Positions 1 through 9,555 of a stretch of 64,000 nt of DNA are shown here, in pieces. The stretch lies in NCBI RefSeq assembly GCF_019443505.1, contig NZ_CP080377.1, forward strand, positions 1,674,001 through 1,738,000. Direction: 5' to 3'. The DNA comes from Janthinobacterium sp. PAMC25594. GTDB lineage: Bacteria; Pseudomonadota; Gammaproteobacteria; Burkholderiales; Burkholderiaceae_D. The notes beneath the pieces are model-generated. The model saw only the letters and a list, made by a program, of their open reading frames with translations, was not told the DNA's origin and did not search any database. A program made the translations under genes and the position numbers. The number at the start of each line of letters is the position of its first letter. Within the stretch, counting starts at the first letter, position 1.

Positions 1-115
1 TTATTGATTTTTAGCAATTTCGCCCCCGGACTTGCCGATACTACAACCCGCCAGGCGGCACGGCGCGGTAGAATACGGCCGGCTGACCTTACTTATAAGA
101 CACTCAGAAGAGAAT

Positions 116-325
116 ATGAAACTGCCTGCAAAACACAACAACTACGTATCCGACCACACCTTGTTCATCGCCGAACTGAAGGCCAAGAATCCTGGCATGG
201 AAGCGGGCCAGCAAGCGGGCCGCGCCCTGCTGTGGGACAAGCCGGCCGTCAGCATCGATGAGCAGGAACGCCAGCTGGCATCGGCCGTCAAGCAACAGGC
301 TTACGTTTACCAGAACAAGAACTAA
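116..325 (+). CDS. DUF3460 family small protein
   Basis: A 69-residue protein of unknown function, rich in charged residues and with no signal peptide or membrane segment. The sequence (KHNNYVSDHTLFIAELKAKNPGM then GRALLWDKP) looks like the DUF3460 family, which I know as a short conserved protein of Burkholderiales found next to scpA and panC. The ATG at 116 follows the purine-rich stretch AGAAGAGA, a good ribosome site; the reading frame opens further upstream but without a better start. The stop is 17 bases before the start of scpA, so the two are probably cotranscribed. Family assignment is from recognition; the function is not known to me. Confidence 0.8.
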   Translation: MKLPAKHNNYVSDHTLFIAELKAKNPGMEAGQQAGRALLWDKPAVSIDEQERQLASAVKQQAYVYQNKN

Positions 326-342
326 GATCTGGAACCGGCACG

Positions 343-1269
343 ATGCTGCCTGAAGAGTCTGCAGTGACGCCGGAAGCCGACGCTTCCGGTGCCGGCGCAG
401 TCATCGAGTCGCCCGAACCCGCCACTGGCGGCGACGGCAGCGGCGACCCTGCAGCATCTGCAAGCACGGACGCGGCGCCTGCCGCCGAGCCACCCGGTAT
501 CGCCCGCCTGTATGGCGAACCGATGCTGCGCATGCCGACGGATTTATACATCCCGCCGGACGCGCTGGAAATCTTCCTCGAAGCCTTCGAAGGCCCGCTC
601 GACTTGCTGCTCTACCTGATCCGCAAGCAAAACTTCAACATTCTCGATATTCCGATGGCGCAGGTGACCCTGCAATATCTGAAATACGTCGACCAGATCC
701 GCGTGAGCAACCTGGAACTGGCCGCCGAGTACCTGCTGATGGCGGCCATGTTGATCGAGATCAAGTCGCGCATGCTTTTGCCATCGCGCAAGAGCGAGGT
801 CGAGGAAGACGGTGGCGATCCCCGTGCCGAGCTGGTGCGCCGCCTGCTCGAGTACGAGCAGATCAAGCTGGCCGCCTACGACCTGAACACCATTCCCCAG
901 TTCGAGCGCGATTTCGTGCGCACGCAGATTTTCATCGAGCAAAGCCTGACGCCCACCTGGCCCGACGTGGAACCGGTGGACTTGCAGCAGGCGTGGCTCG
1001 ACGTGCTGAAACGCGCCAAGCTGACCCAGCACCACCGCATCAGTCGCCAGGAACTGTCCGTGCGCGAGCACATGTCGAGCATCCTGCGCCACTTGCAGTC
1101 GTCGCGCTTCGTCGAGTTCAGCGAACTGTTCGACATTGCCGGCGGCGTGCCCGTGGTGGTGGTCAACTTCGTGGCCTTGCTGGAACTGGCCAAGGAAACC
1201 CTGATCGAAATCACGCAGGCAGAACCGTTTGCCCCCATCTACGTCCGGCTGGCCTATTCGCCCGCCTGA
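343..1269 (+). CDS. scpA: Segregation and condensation protein A (ScpA)
   Basis: ScpA is the kleisin subunit that bridges SMC dimers and, with ScpB, forms the bacterial condensin that compacts and segregates the chromosome. The conserved core begins near residue 75, with the family hallmark FLEAFEGPLDLLLYLIRKQ at about 78-96, followed by helical segments and a winged-helix-like C-terminus ending at residue 308. Residues 1-65 are an Ala/Pro/Gly/Ser-rich tail with no family match, so the true start could be one of the internal ATGs (M61 or M64); the upstream start is kept because the frame is open and the composition is typical of such extensions in this order. It lies between DUF3460 and panC in the same direction. 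No scpB is seen in the window. Confidence 0.92.
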   Translation: MLPEESAVTPEADASGAGAVIESPEPATGGDGSGDPAASASTDAAPAAEPPGIARLYGEPMLRMPTDLYIPPDALEIFLEAFEGPLDLLLYLIRKQNFNILDIPMAQVTLQYLKYVDQIRVSNLELAAEYLLMAAMLIEIKSRMLLPSRKSEVEEDGGDPRAELVRRLLEYEQIKLAAYDLNTIPQFERDFVRTQIFIEQSLTPTWPDVEPVDLQQAWLDVLKRAKLTQHHRISRQELSVREHMSSILRHLQSSRFVEFSELFDIAGGVPVVVVNFVALLELAKETLIEITQAEPFAPIYVRLAYSPA

Positions 1270-1311
1270 TCCCTTCCCTTTGTCACTGACCACCGTACAA
1301 CGGGGTTTTAG

Positions 1312-2163
<852 letters not shown>

Positions 2164-2173
2164 ACGCATTCAC

Positions 2174-2200
2174 AACGGGGCCATTCGGCCCCGTTTCTTT
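2174..2200 (+). terminator. Rho-independent terminator after panC
   Basis: A perfect 9-bp stem (AACGGGGCC / GGCCCCGTT) with an ATTC loop, followed by TTCTTTAT. It sits 10 bases after the panC stop and between two convergent genes, so it may act in both directions, though the T-rich tail is only on the plus side. Confidence 0.85.
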
Positions 2201-2202
2201 AT

Positions 2203-2661
2203 CTACCTCTCCATCCCGACCAGCTTGAGCTCGGCAAACAGCGGCCTGTGATGGCCGCGTGCCGCCTGCAACATGTCATAGCTGGCCGCATCGAGCACGA
2301 TTTCCTCGCCCGCCCACAACTTGCGCTGGTTTGCAGGCAGCCTCAGGCTGCGCAGGATGGCCCGTGCCTGGGCCGGATCGGCTGCCAGCAGGCGGATGGC
2401 GTGCGCACCGCGCTGCGCCCCTGTGAGTATCGGCAAGCCGCCCTGCGGGCCGTTCTGGCTCAGGCTGACATAATCATGGCCACCCATGCGATGCAGATAG
2501 GCATGCCGGCCATCGCCATCGGCTGCCGGCTGCGCGGCAGGCTCCGGCGCCTCGACGACGGCAGGCGCGATAGGGGCGACGCTGGTTTGCTCAAGGCTCA
2601 CGCCGCAAGCCGCCAGCAAGGCCGTGCTCAGGGCAAAGAATAATACGGGTGCTCGGCGCAT
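2203..2661 (-). CDS. Small lipoprotein of unknown function
   Basis: A 152-residue protein with a lipoprotein signal: Arg-Arg near the N-terminus, a hydrophobic stretch and the lipobox LAAC with Cys19 as lipidation site. It is therefore likely exported and anchored in a membrane. The mature part starts with a Pro/Ala/Val-rich linker (about 25-50), followed by a compact globular region containing HAYLHRMGGHDYVSL and a basic C-terminal half. I do not recognise a family. It is convergent with panC and stands alone. Confidence 0.7.
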   Translation of the reverse strand: MRRAPVLFFALSTALLAACGVSLEQTSVAPIAPAVVEAPEPAAQPAADGDGRHAYLHRMGGHDYVSLSQNGPQGGLPILTGAQRGAHAIRLLAADPAQARAILRSLRLPANQRKLWAGEEIVLDAASYDMLQAARGHHRPLFAELKLVGMER

Positions 2662-2737
2662 GTGGCGCTCCTTCTTGTCGGGGTCGGGGACAGAGGTGGA
2701 ATAGTGCAGCGATCATGAGCCACTTTAGTTGACGTGT

Positions 2738-2749
2738 AAAGTTAACTTT
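2738..2749. promoter_or_regulatory. 12-bp palindrome AAAGTTAACTTT
   Basis: A perfect 12-bp palindrome in the 282-bp intergenic region between the divergent lipoprotein and SDR genes, preceded by a related half (CTTTAGTTGAC at 2724-2734). This looks like a repressor operator, but no regulator gene is adjacent, so the assignment is only by shape. Nothing else is recognisable between 2662 and 2943. Confidence 0.3.
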
Positions 2750-2943
2750 GGGAAATATTTCATTCTGCGTAGCAATCAGCTGCATGGCAGCGTTTGCCCG
2801 ACGGCTGGCGCCGTGACTGTTGATCTGGATTGCACACTAAAACCATCAAACCAGTCTTTATCCACGCAACAATAAAGATCACAATCGCCATACGGGCTCG
2901 CAGACACATCGCGCGGGCCGCCCACCATGACAGGAGAAGCAGC

Positions 2944-3696
2944 ATGCATACCATACTCACCCCAGCCAGGGTCGCCATCGTCACGGGCGCCTCGCGCGGC
3001 ATCGGCGCGGCCATCGCCCGCCGCCTGGCGCGCGATGGCATGCAGGTCGTCGTCAATTACGCCAGCGACAAGGCGGCGGCAGACGAGCTGGTGGCCAGCA
3101 TGCTTGCCGACGGCAGCGCCGCCATCGCGGTCAAGGCCAACGTCGCCGATGCGGGCGAGGTGCAAGCGCTGTTCGATGCGGCCGAAGCGGCCTTCGGCGG
3201 CGTTGATGTGCTGGTCAACAACGCCGGCATCATGCCGCCCGCGCTGCCCGCCCTGGCCGACACGGACGACGCCACCTTCGACAGCTTGTTCGCCATCAAC
3301 GTCAAGGGCAGCTTCAACACCATGCGCCAGGCGGCGACGCGCTTGCGCCACGGCGGCAGCGTGGTCAACTTCTCGACCAGCGTGATTGGCCTGGCCCTGC
3401 CCGGCTACAGCATCTATGGCGCCAGCAAGGCGGCCATCGAGACGATGACGACTATCTTCGCCAAGGAATTGCGCGGCAAGAACATCACCGTCAATGCCGT
3501 CGCACCCGGCCCCACGGCCACGGCCCTGTTCTTGAATGGCAAGACGGCGGAAATGATAGAACGCATGAGCAAGATGGCGCCCCTGGAGCGCCTGGGCACG
3601 CCGGACGACATCGCCGCCGCCGTGGCCTTTTTGGCTGGCCCCGACGGCCGCTGGGTGAATGGACAAACGTTACGCGCGAATGGCGGCCTGGTGTAA
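2944..3696 (+). CDS. SDR family NAD(P)-dependent oxidoreductase
   Basis: A 250-residue classical short-chain dehydrogenase. The cofactor motif TGASRGIG is at 14-21, NNAG at 92-95, and the catalytic Ser/Tyr/Lys are in the stretch S144-S146, Y158 and K162 (YGASK). The basic residue in the glycine motif (SRG) suggests NADPH preference, as in 3-oxoacyl-ACP reductase-like enzymes, but the substrate is unknown. The frame opens further upstream, but the ATG at 2944 is preceded by AGGAGA at a good distance and gives the standard length. It is monocistronic and ends at a strong hairpin. Confidence 0.88.
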   Translation: MHTILTPARVAIVTGASRGIGAAIARRLARDGMQVVVNYASDKAAADELVASMLADGSAAIAVKANVADAGEVQALFDAAEAAFGGVDVLVNNAGIMPPALPALADTDDATFDSLFAINVKGSFNTMRQAATRLRHGGSVVNFSTSVIGLALPGYSIYGASKAAIETMTTIFAKELRGKNITVNAVAPGPTATALFLNGKTAEMIERMSKMAPLERLGTPDDIAAAVAFLAGPDGRWVNGQTLRANGGLV

Positions 3697-3714
3697 GCAA
3701 GGTGCAGGCCGACG

Positions 3715-3751
3715 AAAAAAACGCCGCCAGTTCGCACTGGCAGCGTTTTTC
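3715..3751. terminator. Bidirectional terminator between SDR gene and cheY
   Basis: An 11-bp stem with one internal mismatch (ACGCcGCCAGT / ACTGGCaGCGT), a TTCGC-type loop, an A-run before and a T-run after it. Placed between convergent genes, so it can end the SDR transcript and the long minus-strand chemotaxis transcript. Confidence 0.88.
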
Positions 3752-3772
3752 TTGATAACGGTCAAGCCTGGA

Positions 3773-4171
3773 TCAGGCGCCGGCTTTTTCCAGCTTCTCG
3801 AAAATCTTGTTCAGCTTTTCATCGAGGGTCGCGGCCGTGAACGGCTTGACAACATAACCGCTGGCGCCAGCTTGCGCGGCGGCGATGATGTTTTCTTTTT
3901 TCGCTTCGGCGGTCACCATCAGCACGGGCAGCTTGGCCAGTGCGGGATCGGCGCGGATATGCTGCAGCATCGTCAGGCCATCCATATTAGGCATGTTCCA
4001 GTCCGAGACGACGAAATCGTAGGATTCCGCGCGCAGCTTGGCCAGGCCCATCACGCCGTCTTCCGCCTCATCGACGTTGGCATAACCCAGTTCCTTCAAC
4101 AGATTCCGGACAATGCGGCGCATCGTCGAAAAATCGTCAACGACTAAAAATTTCATCTTTGGATCAGCCAT
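3773..4171 (-). CDS. cheY: Chemotaxis response regulator CheY
   Basis: Single-domain receiver of 132 residues that carries the phosphoryl signal from CheA to the flagellar switch. All key residues fall at the same numbers as in the enterobacterial protein: D12 and D13 (metal), D57 (phosphorylation, in SDWNMP), T87, Y106 and K109. This is the closer of the two single-domain receivers here to classical CheY. It is the last gene of the chemotaxis block, separated from cheB by 147 bases in which I see no gene; that gap may hold its own promoter. In many Burkholderiales cheZ follows directly, but here the terminator follows. Confidence 0.95.
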   Translation of the reverse strand: MADPKMKFLVVDDFSTMRRIVRNLLKELGYANVDEAEDGVMGLAKLRAESYDFVVSDWNMPNMDGLTMLQHIRADPALAKLPVLMVTAEAKKENIIAAAQAGASGYVVKPFTAATLDEKLNKIFEKLEKAGA

Positions 4172-4318
4172 GAATAACTCCGTTGTTTCTGTAGCGGTTT
4201 GTTAATAATATCGACATGAATGCCGACATTATGGTCGACACTACGGCAGCAAGTTGTAGGATAGCATTTTCGTTGCTTTTAGGCGAACAAACTTGCCCCA
4301 GATCATACAAAACGTGGC

Positions 4319-5389
4319 TTACACGCGCAAAGCACGCATGCCATGCGCAGCCAGGTGTCCCAGCACCATGCCGGGCAGCGCCGTCAGAGCGCCGACCTCA
4401 TGCGTAGCACCGATGGCGATCGCCTCGCGCGGCATGCCGAACACCACGCAACTGGCTTCGTCCTGCGCAAAATTATACGCTCCTGCGGCCTTCATCTCCA
4501 ACATGCCTTGTGCGCCATCCTTGCCCATGCCGGTCAGGATCACGCCGACGGCATTTTTACCCGCCGATTGCGCGGCCGAACGGAACAGCACATCGACCGA
4601 GGGGCGGTGGCGGTTGACCGGTTCGCCCTGGTCGATCTTGGTCATGTAGTTGGCGCCGCTGCGCGTCAGGGTCAGATGCGAATGGCCGGGCGCGATGTAG
4701 GCGTGGCCGGGCAGCACCCGTTCGCCGCCTGCCGCTTCCTGCACCGAGATCTTGCACAGCGAATCGAGGCGACGCGCAAACGAACGCGTAAATCCTTCCG
4801 GCATGTGCTGCGTGATCAGGATGCCGGGGCAATCGGATGGCATCTGCATCAAAAATTCGCGGATCGCTTCCGTGCCGCCCGTGGAGGCGCCCACGATGAT
4901 CAGCTTTTCGCTCGACGTCAAGGGACTGCGCAGCGCAGGCAGCGGTGCGGCTACCCGGTCGCCCGCCGACGGCAGCGTGCGGGCGCGGATGCGCGCCTTC
5001 GAGGCCGCGCGGATCTTGTCGGCGATCATGTCGGTGTACTCGCGCATGCCGCTCTGGATGGAAATCTTTGGCTTGGTGACGAAATCGACGGCGCCCAGCT
5101 CCAGCGCGCGCATGGTGATTTCCGAACCGCGCTCGGTCAGCGACGACACCATCAGCACCGGCATCGGACGCAAGCGCATCAGTTTTTCCAGGAAGTCGAG
5201 GCCATCCATCTTCGGCATCTCGACGTCGAGGGTCAGCACGTCGGGGTTGGTCTGCTTGATCATCTCGCGCGCCACCAGCGGATCGGGCGCCGCCCCCACC
5301 ACTTCCATGTCGGGCTGGCTATTCACGATTTCCGTCATGACGCTGCGAATGAGCGCCGAATCATCCACGATCAATACTTTGATCTTCAT
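4319..5389 (-). CDS. cheB: Chemotaxis protein-glutamate methylesterase/deamidase CheB
   Basis: Removes methyl groups from receptor glutamates and deamidates receptor glutamines, giving adaptation. The N-terminal receiver (about 1-120) has D10 and phospho-acceptor D55 (LTLDVEMP); a linker follows, and the C-terminal esterase domain (about 160-350) shows the catalytic S169 (GASTGG), H195 (TQHMPEGF) and D291 (GMGKDG). Length 356 is typical. The ATG has AAGGAT upstream. It follows cheD after an unusual 166-base structured spacer. Confidence 0.97.
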   Translation of the reverse strand: MKIKVLIVDDSALIRSVMTEIVNSQPDMEVVGAAPDPLVAREMIKQTNPDVLTLDVEMPKMDGLDFLEKLMRLRPMPVLMVSSLTERGSEITMRALELGAVDFVTKPKISIQSGMREYTDMIADKIRAASKARIRARTLPSAGDRVAAPLPALRSPLTSSEKLIIVGASTGGTEAIREFLMQMPSDCPGILITQHMPEGFTRSFARRLDSLCKISVQEAAGGERVLPGHAYIAPGHSHLTLTRSGANYMTKIDQGEPVNRHRPSVDVLFRSAAQSAGKNAVGVILTGMGKDGAQGMLEMKAAGAYNFAQDEASCVVFGMPREAIAIGATHEVGALTALPGMVLGHLAAHGMRALRV

Positions 5390-5434
5390 AAAATATCCTT
5401 CCAGGCCTTGCGGCCCTTATTCTTAATCGGTAAA

Positions 5435-5554
5435 AACGCCAGACAAAACCGTAGCGAGCGGCAGTGATTTGTGGCTAAGAAGCGCAACCGTGCTGAAGCA
5501 CGGTGAGCATCGCAGGCCGCAAAGCACGACGCGCAGTAGGTTTGGTCTGGTGTT
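5435..5554. repeat. Structured 120-bp intercistronic element between cheD and cheB
   Basis: The cheD-cheB spacer is closed by a long imperfect inverted repeat: 5435-5450 (AACGCCAGACAAAACC) pairs with 5539-5554 in 14 of 16 positions. A perfect 8-bp hairpin (ACCGTGCT / AGCACGGT, 5487-5504) sits inside. No reading frame of note is present. It could be a processing or attenuation structure within the che transcript, or a small non-autonomous repeat inserted there. Confidence 0.5.
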
Positions 5555-5555
5555 A

Positions 5556-6164
5556 CTAGAACAGCTCGATCTCGCCACCCACGGGCGCAACCTTGAGACG
5601 GCTGGCGTAATCGAGTTCGCGGCGCACCAGGGTGTCGTTGTGCGTCTGCATCAGCTTTTTCACCAGCACCTTGCCGCTGCGGGGGAAAAAATACACCTTG
5701 CGCGGGTGGATGTCGTTCAAGTCTTCGGCCACCACGCGCATCTTTTCCGCCTTCAGGTAATTGATGACGAAAGCCGCATTGCGTTCACCGACGTTGATCG
5801 CCGTGAAGCCGCGCAGCACGGCGCCGCCGCCAAACACCTTCGCTTCCATGTTCTCGCGCCGCGCGCCGGCCTTCAGCAGATCGTTGATCAATATCTCCAT
5901 GGCGTAAGTGCCATAGCGCATCGACGCGGAAATCGGGCTATTCGGATCGCTGCCGCCGTCGGGCAGCATGAAATGGTTCATGCCGCCCAGGCCCGTAACG
6001 CGGTCGCGGATGCAGGCCGAGACGCAGGAGCCGAGCACGGTGACGATCAGCATGTCCTTGTTGGTAAAGTAATACTCACCAGGCAAGATCTTGGCGGCGT
6101 CACAATTGAACGTCCTGTCGTAATAGACGTTAGTGGCAAATTGCTCTTTGGATTCCAGGCTCAT
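5556..6164 (-). CDS. cheD: Chemoreceptor glutamine deamidase CheD
   Basis: Deamidates receptor glutamines, tuning receptor activity. The catalytic Cys and His are visible: C47 in [11 protein letters not shown] and H64 in GGMNHFMLP; the Gly/Ser-rich middle and FGGGAVL stretch fit the family. Length is 202 residues. The last seven residues, GGEIELF, closely match the end of the CheZ-like protein in the same operon (SGDIELF), which may be a shared docking motif. The start is 9 bases after the cheR stop, consistent with translational coupling. Confidence 0.96.
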   Translation of the reverse strand: MSLESKEQFATNVYYDRTFNCDAAKILPGEYYFTNKDMLIVTVLGSCVSACIRDRVTGLGGMNHFMLPDGGSDPNSPISASMRYGTYAMEILINDLLKAGARRENMEAKVFGGGAVLRGFTAINVGERNAAFVINYLKAEKMRVVAEDLNDIHPRKVYFFPRSGKVLVKKLMQTHNDTLVRRELDYASRLKVAPVGGEIELF

Positions 6165-6173
6165 ATTTCACTC

Positions 6174-7046
6174 TCATGTACGATGCGACGATGCCTTGGG
6201 CGCGGCGCCCCGAGGCTGGTCGAGCTCATAGACTGTTTTACCGCGCAGCTTCAATGAATCCGACACGTACAGGAAATTCTCCGAATGGCCCGCAAACAGC
6301 AGGGCATCAGGCTTCATCAACGGCACAAAGCGCGACAGGATCTTGCGCTGCGTCGCCTTGTCAAAATAAATCATCACGTTACGGCAGAAGATGACGTCGA
6401 ACTGTCCCGTCAGGGGCCAGCTGTCGGCCAGCAGGTTGAGCGGCTTGAAGGTGATCATCTGGCGCAGTTCCGGGCGCACCCGCACCTGCCCCTCGCGATC
6501 GCCCTTGCCGCGCAAGAAAAAGCGCCGCGCACGGTCGGCCGGCATCTTCTCGAGCCGGTCCAGGTTGTAGACGCCATTGGCGGCCGTGGCCAGCACGTTC
6601 GTGTCGATATCCGTGGCGATGATGGTGACGGGCGGCGTGAGCGTATTGAACGCCTCGCACACCGTCATGGCGATCGAGTACGGCTCCTCGCCAGTGGAAC
6701 TGGCCGAACACCAGATGGTGATCGGACCGCTCAGTTTTTTCACATGCTCGGCCAGCAGCGGGAAGTGATGCGCCTCGCGGAAGAACGACGTCAGGTTGGT
6801 CGTCAGCGCATTCGTGAACGCTTCCCACTCGTCGCCCATGCGGCCCGCTTCCAGGTCGTCCAGGTAGCGGACGAACGAGGAGATGCCGGTCGCGCGCAGG
6901 CGCCTGGCCAGGCGGCTGTAAACCATCTCCTGCTTGCTGTCGGCCAGCGCGATGCCGGCCCGCTTGTAAATCATGGCGCGGACCCGTTCGAAGTCCTTGC
7001 CAGTGAAATCAAATTCCTTGACCGAATCCGTTTTAGTTTGCGGCAT
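6174..7046 (-). CDS. cheR: Chemotaxis protein methyltransferase CheR
   Basis: S-adenosylmethionine-dependent methylation of receptor glutamates. The N-terminal helical domain holds TNLTSFFRE (83-91); the SAM-binding domain shows CSASSTGEEPYS (113-124), CRNVMIYF (221-228) and GHSE (253-256). Length 290 is normal. It lies between the receptor gene and cheD. The receptor just upstream ends in DWEEF, the type of C-terminal pentapeptide that tethers CheR and CheB in other bacteria, so enzyme and docking site are encoded side by side. Confidence 0.97.
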   Translation of the reverse strand: MPQTKTDSVKEFDFTGKDFERVRAMIYKRAGIALADSKQEMVYSRLARRLRATGISSFVRYLDDLEAGRMGDEWEAFTNALTTNLTSFFREAHHFPLLAEHVKKLSGPITIWCSASSTGEEPYSIAMTVCEAFNTLTPPVTIIATDIDTNVLATAANGVYNLDRLEKMPADRARRFFLRGKGDREGQVRVRPELRQMITFKPLNLLADSWPLTGQFDVIFCRNVMIYFDKATQRKILSRFVPLMKPDALLFAGHSENFLYVSDSLKLRGKTVYELDQPRGAAPKASSHRT

Positions 7047-7117
7047 TTTGTTTTTACCTCTCTATGACTACTCTGACCAATGCCTTTGCAAGTATAACTA
7101 GCGGGACCGGGTTGGCG

Positions 7118-8830
7118 TCAGAACTCTTCCCAATCATCGCCGCCGGCCGCCGCCAGCTTTTTCGCGGGCGGTGGCGTGCCGGCCTGCGCCGTCTTTGCCA
7201 ACCGCCGTGTAGTTGCCGCCATATTCGGTGCCGGCCGTGCCGGCGCCTTCACCGGCGCGGGCACGGACGCCTGCGCCGCGCTCTCGCCGCCCAGCTTGAA
7301 AATGCTGACGGCGTCGGCCAGTTTCTGCGCCTGCTCCTGCATGCTTTCGGCCGCCGCCGCCGCTTCCTCGACCAGCGCCGCATTTTGCTGCGTCATCTGG
7401 TCCATCTGCGCGATGGCCTGGTTCACTTCCTCGATGCCATGGCTCTGTTCCTGCGTTGCCGCCGTGATCTCGCCCATAATGTCGGCCACCTGCCGGATCG
7501 ATGTGACGATCAGACCCATGGTCTGTCCCGCCTCATCCACCAGGCGGCTGCCCGCATCGACCTTGTCGACCGAGTCGCCGATCAGGCCCTTGATCTCTTT
7601 CGCGGCGCCAGCGGATCGTTGCGCCAGATTGCGCACTTCCGACGCCACCACCGCAAAACCGCGTCCCTGCTCGCCTGCGCGCGCCGCTTCGACGGCCGCA
7701 TTCAGCGCCAGGATATTCGTCTGGAACGCGATGCCGTCAATGACGCCGATGATATCGACGATCTTGCGCGAACTGTCCTTGATGGAGCCCATGGTGTCGA
7801 CCACTTGCGCCACCACCTTGCCGCCCTGCTCCGCCACCGACGATGCCGACACGGCCAGCTGGTTGGCCTGGCGCGCGTTGTCCGCGTTCTGCTTCACGGT
7901 CGACGTCAGCTCTTCCATCGACGACGCCGTCTCTTCGAGCGAACTGGCCTGCGTTTCCGTGCGCGCCGACAGGTCCGCATTGCCGCTGGCGATCTCGCGC
8001 GACGCCACGGTGATGGTGTCCGTCCCGGTGCGCACGTCGCTGACCGTCTGCACCAGGCTCTCGTTCATGTCCTTGAGCGCCTGCTGCAGCGCGCTCGTTT
8101 CATCCTTGCCTTCGACCACCACGCGCGCTGTCAGCTCGCCGGCAGCCACCTTCTGCGCCACCGCCAGGGCGCCCGACAGCGGCACCGTGATCGAGCGCGT
8201 GATGAAGATGGCGCACCAGGCGCCGATCGCCACCGCCGCGCCGCCCAGGATGAACAGTACCATCATGAGGCGCGCATCGGCCGCCAGCGAATCGTCCATG
8301 AAGCTTTGCTGGGCCACATGCTGCAAGTCGAGCAGCTTGTTGATATCGGCCAGGGTCGTCTTGTTCAAAGGGTCGATGCGGGTTGCAATCACCTTCGCCG
8401 CGCCCTCGCTGTTAAACGCCAGCACCTGCCCCATCGCTTCCTTGAAGGCGGCATCGACCTCGCCGTCGACCCTGGCGATATTGGCCAGCAGCGTCTTCTC
8501 GCCATCGGACAGGCCCAAGGTGGCCAGCTTGCCGCGCGCGCCGTCGTACAGCTTGCGCTGCTCGCGCACCTTGCCCTCTTCCACCTGCATCAGGCCGACA
8601 TCGCCCTGCAGGCCGATATTGCGCATGGCGATACCGGTTTCCAGCATCGCGCTTTTCATCAGCGACGCCTGCGTATTTTTTTCGCTGGCCAGTGCCAGGC
8701 CCGTGAGCAACTGGGCCTTGTTACGATAATTCAGTGCATTCGCCGAAACGATCACCACCACCAGGATGGCGAGGATGCTGCCGAAACCTATCCCCAGCCG
8801 GGTACCTATCTTAAAATCGCGCAAACTCAT
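7118..8830 (-). CDS. Methyl-accepting chemotaxis protein with four-helix sensor and C-terminal pentapeptide
   Basis: A 570-residue transmembrane chemoreceptor. There is one membrane helix near residues 10-30, a periplasmic helical region of about 150 residues, a second membrane helix near 185-210 (MMVLFILGGAAVAIGAW), HAMP and a signalling domain whose hairpin tip reads [33 protein letters not shown]. The C-terminus is an Ala/Pro-rich linker ending in DDWEEF, matching the xWxxF adaptation-enzyme docking motif. I chose the ATG at 8830 because GGAG lies 7 bases upstream; a TTG four codons earlier overlaps that site. The ligand is not predictable. It is the only receptor inside the che operon. 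Confidence 0.93.
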   Translation of the reverse strand: MSLRDFKIGTRLGIGFGSILAILVVVIVSANALNYRNKAQLLTGLALASEKNTQASLMKSAMLETGIAMRNIGLQGDVGLMQVEEGKVREQRKLYDGARGKLATLGLSDGEKTLLANIARVDGEVDAAFKEAMGQVLAFNSEGAAKVIATRIDPLNKTTLADINKLLDLQHVAQQSFMDDSLAADARLMMVLFILGGAAVAIGAWCAIFITRSITVPLSGALAVAQKVAAGELTARVVVEGKDETSALQQALKDMNESLVQTVSDVRTGTDTITVASREIASGNADLSARTETQASSLEETASSMEELTSTVKQNADNARQANQLAVSASSVAEQGGKVVAQVVDTMGSIKDSSRKIVDIIGVIDGIAFQTNILALNAAVEAARAGEQGRGFAVVASEVRNLAQRSAGAAKEIKGLIGDSVDKVDAGSRLVDEAGQTMGLIVTSIRQVADIMGEITAATQEQSHGIEEVNQAIAQMDQMTQQNAALVEEAAAAAESMQEQAQKLADAVSIFKLGGESAAQASVPAPVKAPARPAPNMAATTRRLAKTAQAGTPPPAKKLAAAGGDDWEEF

Positions 8831-9017
8831 TACAGTCTCCAATATTTATGTGAACGGCGCCCGTTCAACCGGACGGCGCCGTGTTGTGGCCTGGTCTCTG
8901 TCGGACCTTGCAGCCTGCCGGCGCGCCTCTAGATGCTGCTCGCGCCGGTACATGCATATCTGTAGTGATACTTTGCGTGGCAACACGGCGGCGCACCGGG
9001 CGCCGCCTTGCTGCCGC

Positions 9018-9524
9018 TTACGCCGCCAGCTTGTCGATCAGGCCCATCTCGCTGCTCGACATCAGCTTGTCGATGTCGACCAGGATCAGCATGCGCTCGT
9101 CGATGGTGCCCAGGCCGATCATGTAGTCGGTCGAGAAGGCGGTGCCCATTTCCGGCGCCGGTTTCACCTGCTCCGGCGTCAGGGTGGTGACGTCGGAAAC
9201 GCTGTCGACCACCATGCCGACGATGCGACCACCGATGTTCAGGATGATCACCACCGTGAACTGGTCATACACGGGCGTGCCCAGGTTGAACTTGATGCGC
9301 ATGTCGACCACGGGAATGATGATGCCGCGCAGGTTGATCACGCCCTTGATGAATTCAGGCGCGTTGGCGATGCGGGTGACCGCTTCGTAACCACGGATTT
9401 CCTGGACCTTCAGAATATCGATGCCGTACTCTTCGGAGCCCAGGGTGAAGGCCAGGAATTCACGTCCGGCGATGTCCTTGCCGTCGCCCGTATTGCTTCC
9501 GGATGTTTGTTGAGTATCTGACAT
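9018..9524 (-). CDS. cheW: Chemotaxis coupling protein CheW
   Basis: Scaffold that links receptors to CheA in the signalling array. A 168-residue protein made of one CheW domain: [25 protein letters not shown] at the start, then [14 protein letters not shown] and a C-terminal strand region ending in LAA. A short Thr/Ser/Gly-rich N-terminal tail precedes the domain. It lies 31 bases downstream of cheA. Between it and the receptor gene there are 187 bases with two GC-rich hairpins (around 8857-8881 and 8987-9008) that could slow or end transcription. Confidence 0.96.
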   Translation of the reverse strand: MSDTQQTSGSNTGDGKDIAGREFLAFTLGSEEYGIDILKVQEIRGYEAVTRIANAPEFIKGVINLRGIIIPVVDMRIKFNLGTPVYDQFTVVIILNIGGRIVGMVVDSVSDVTTLTPEQVKPAPEMGTAFSTDYMIGLGTIDERMLILVDIDKLMSSSEMGLIDKLAA

Positions 9525-9555
9525 GGTGCGTTTTCCTATCTTTTATCTATCGGTA

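Noticed and set aside
2857..2866. A DnaA-box-like TTATCCACG
   Set aside because: It is a single near match; no cluster, AT-rich unwinding region or origin genes are nearby.
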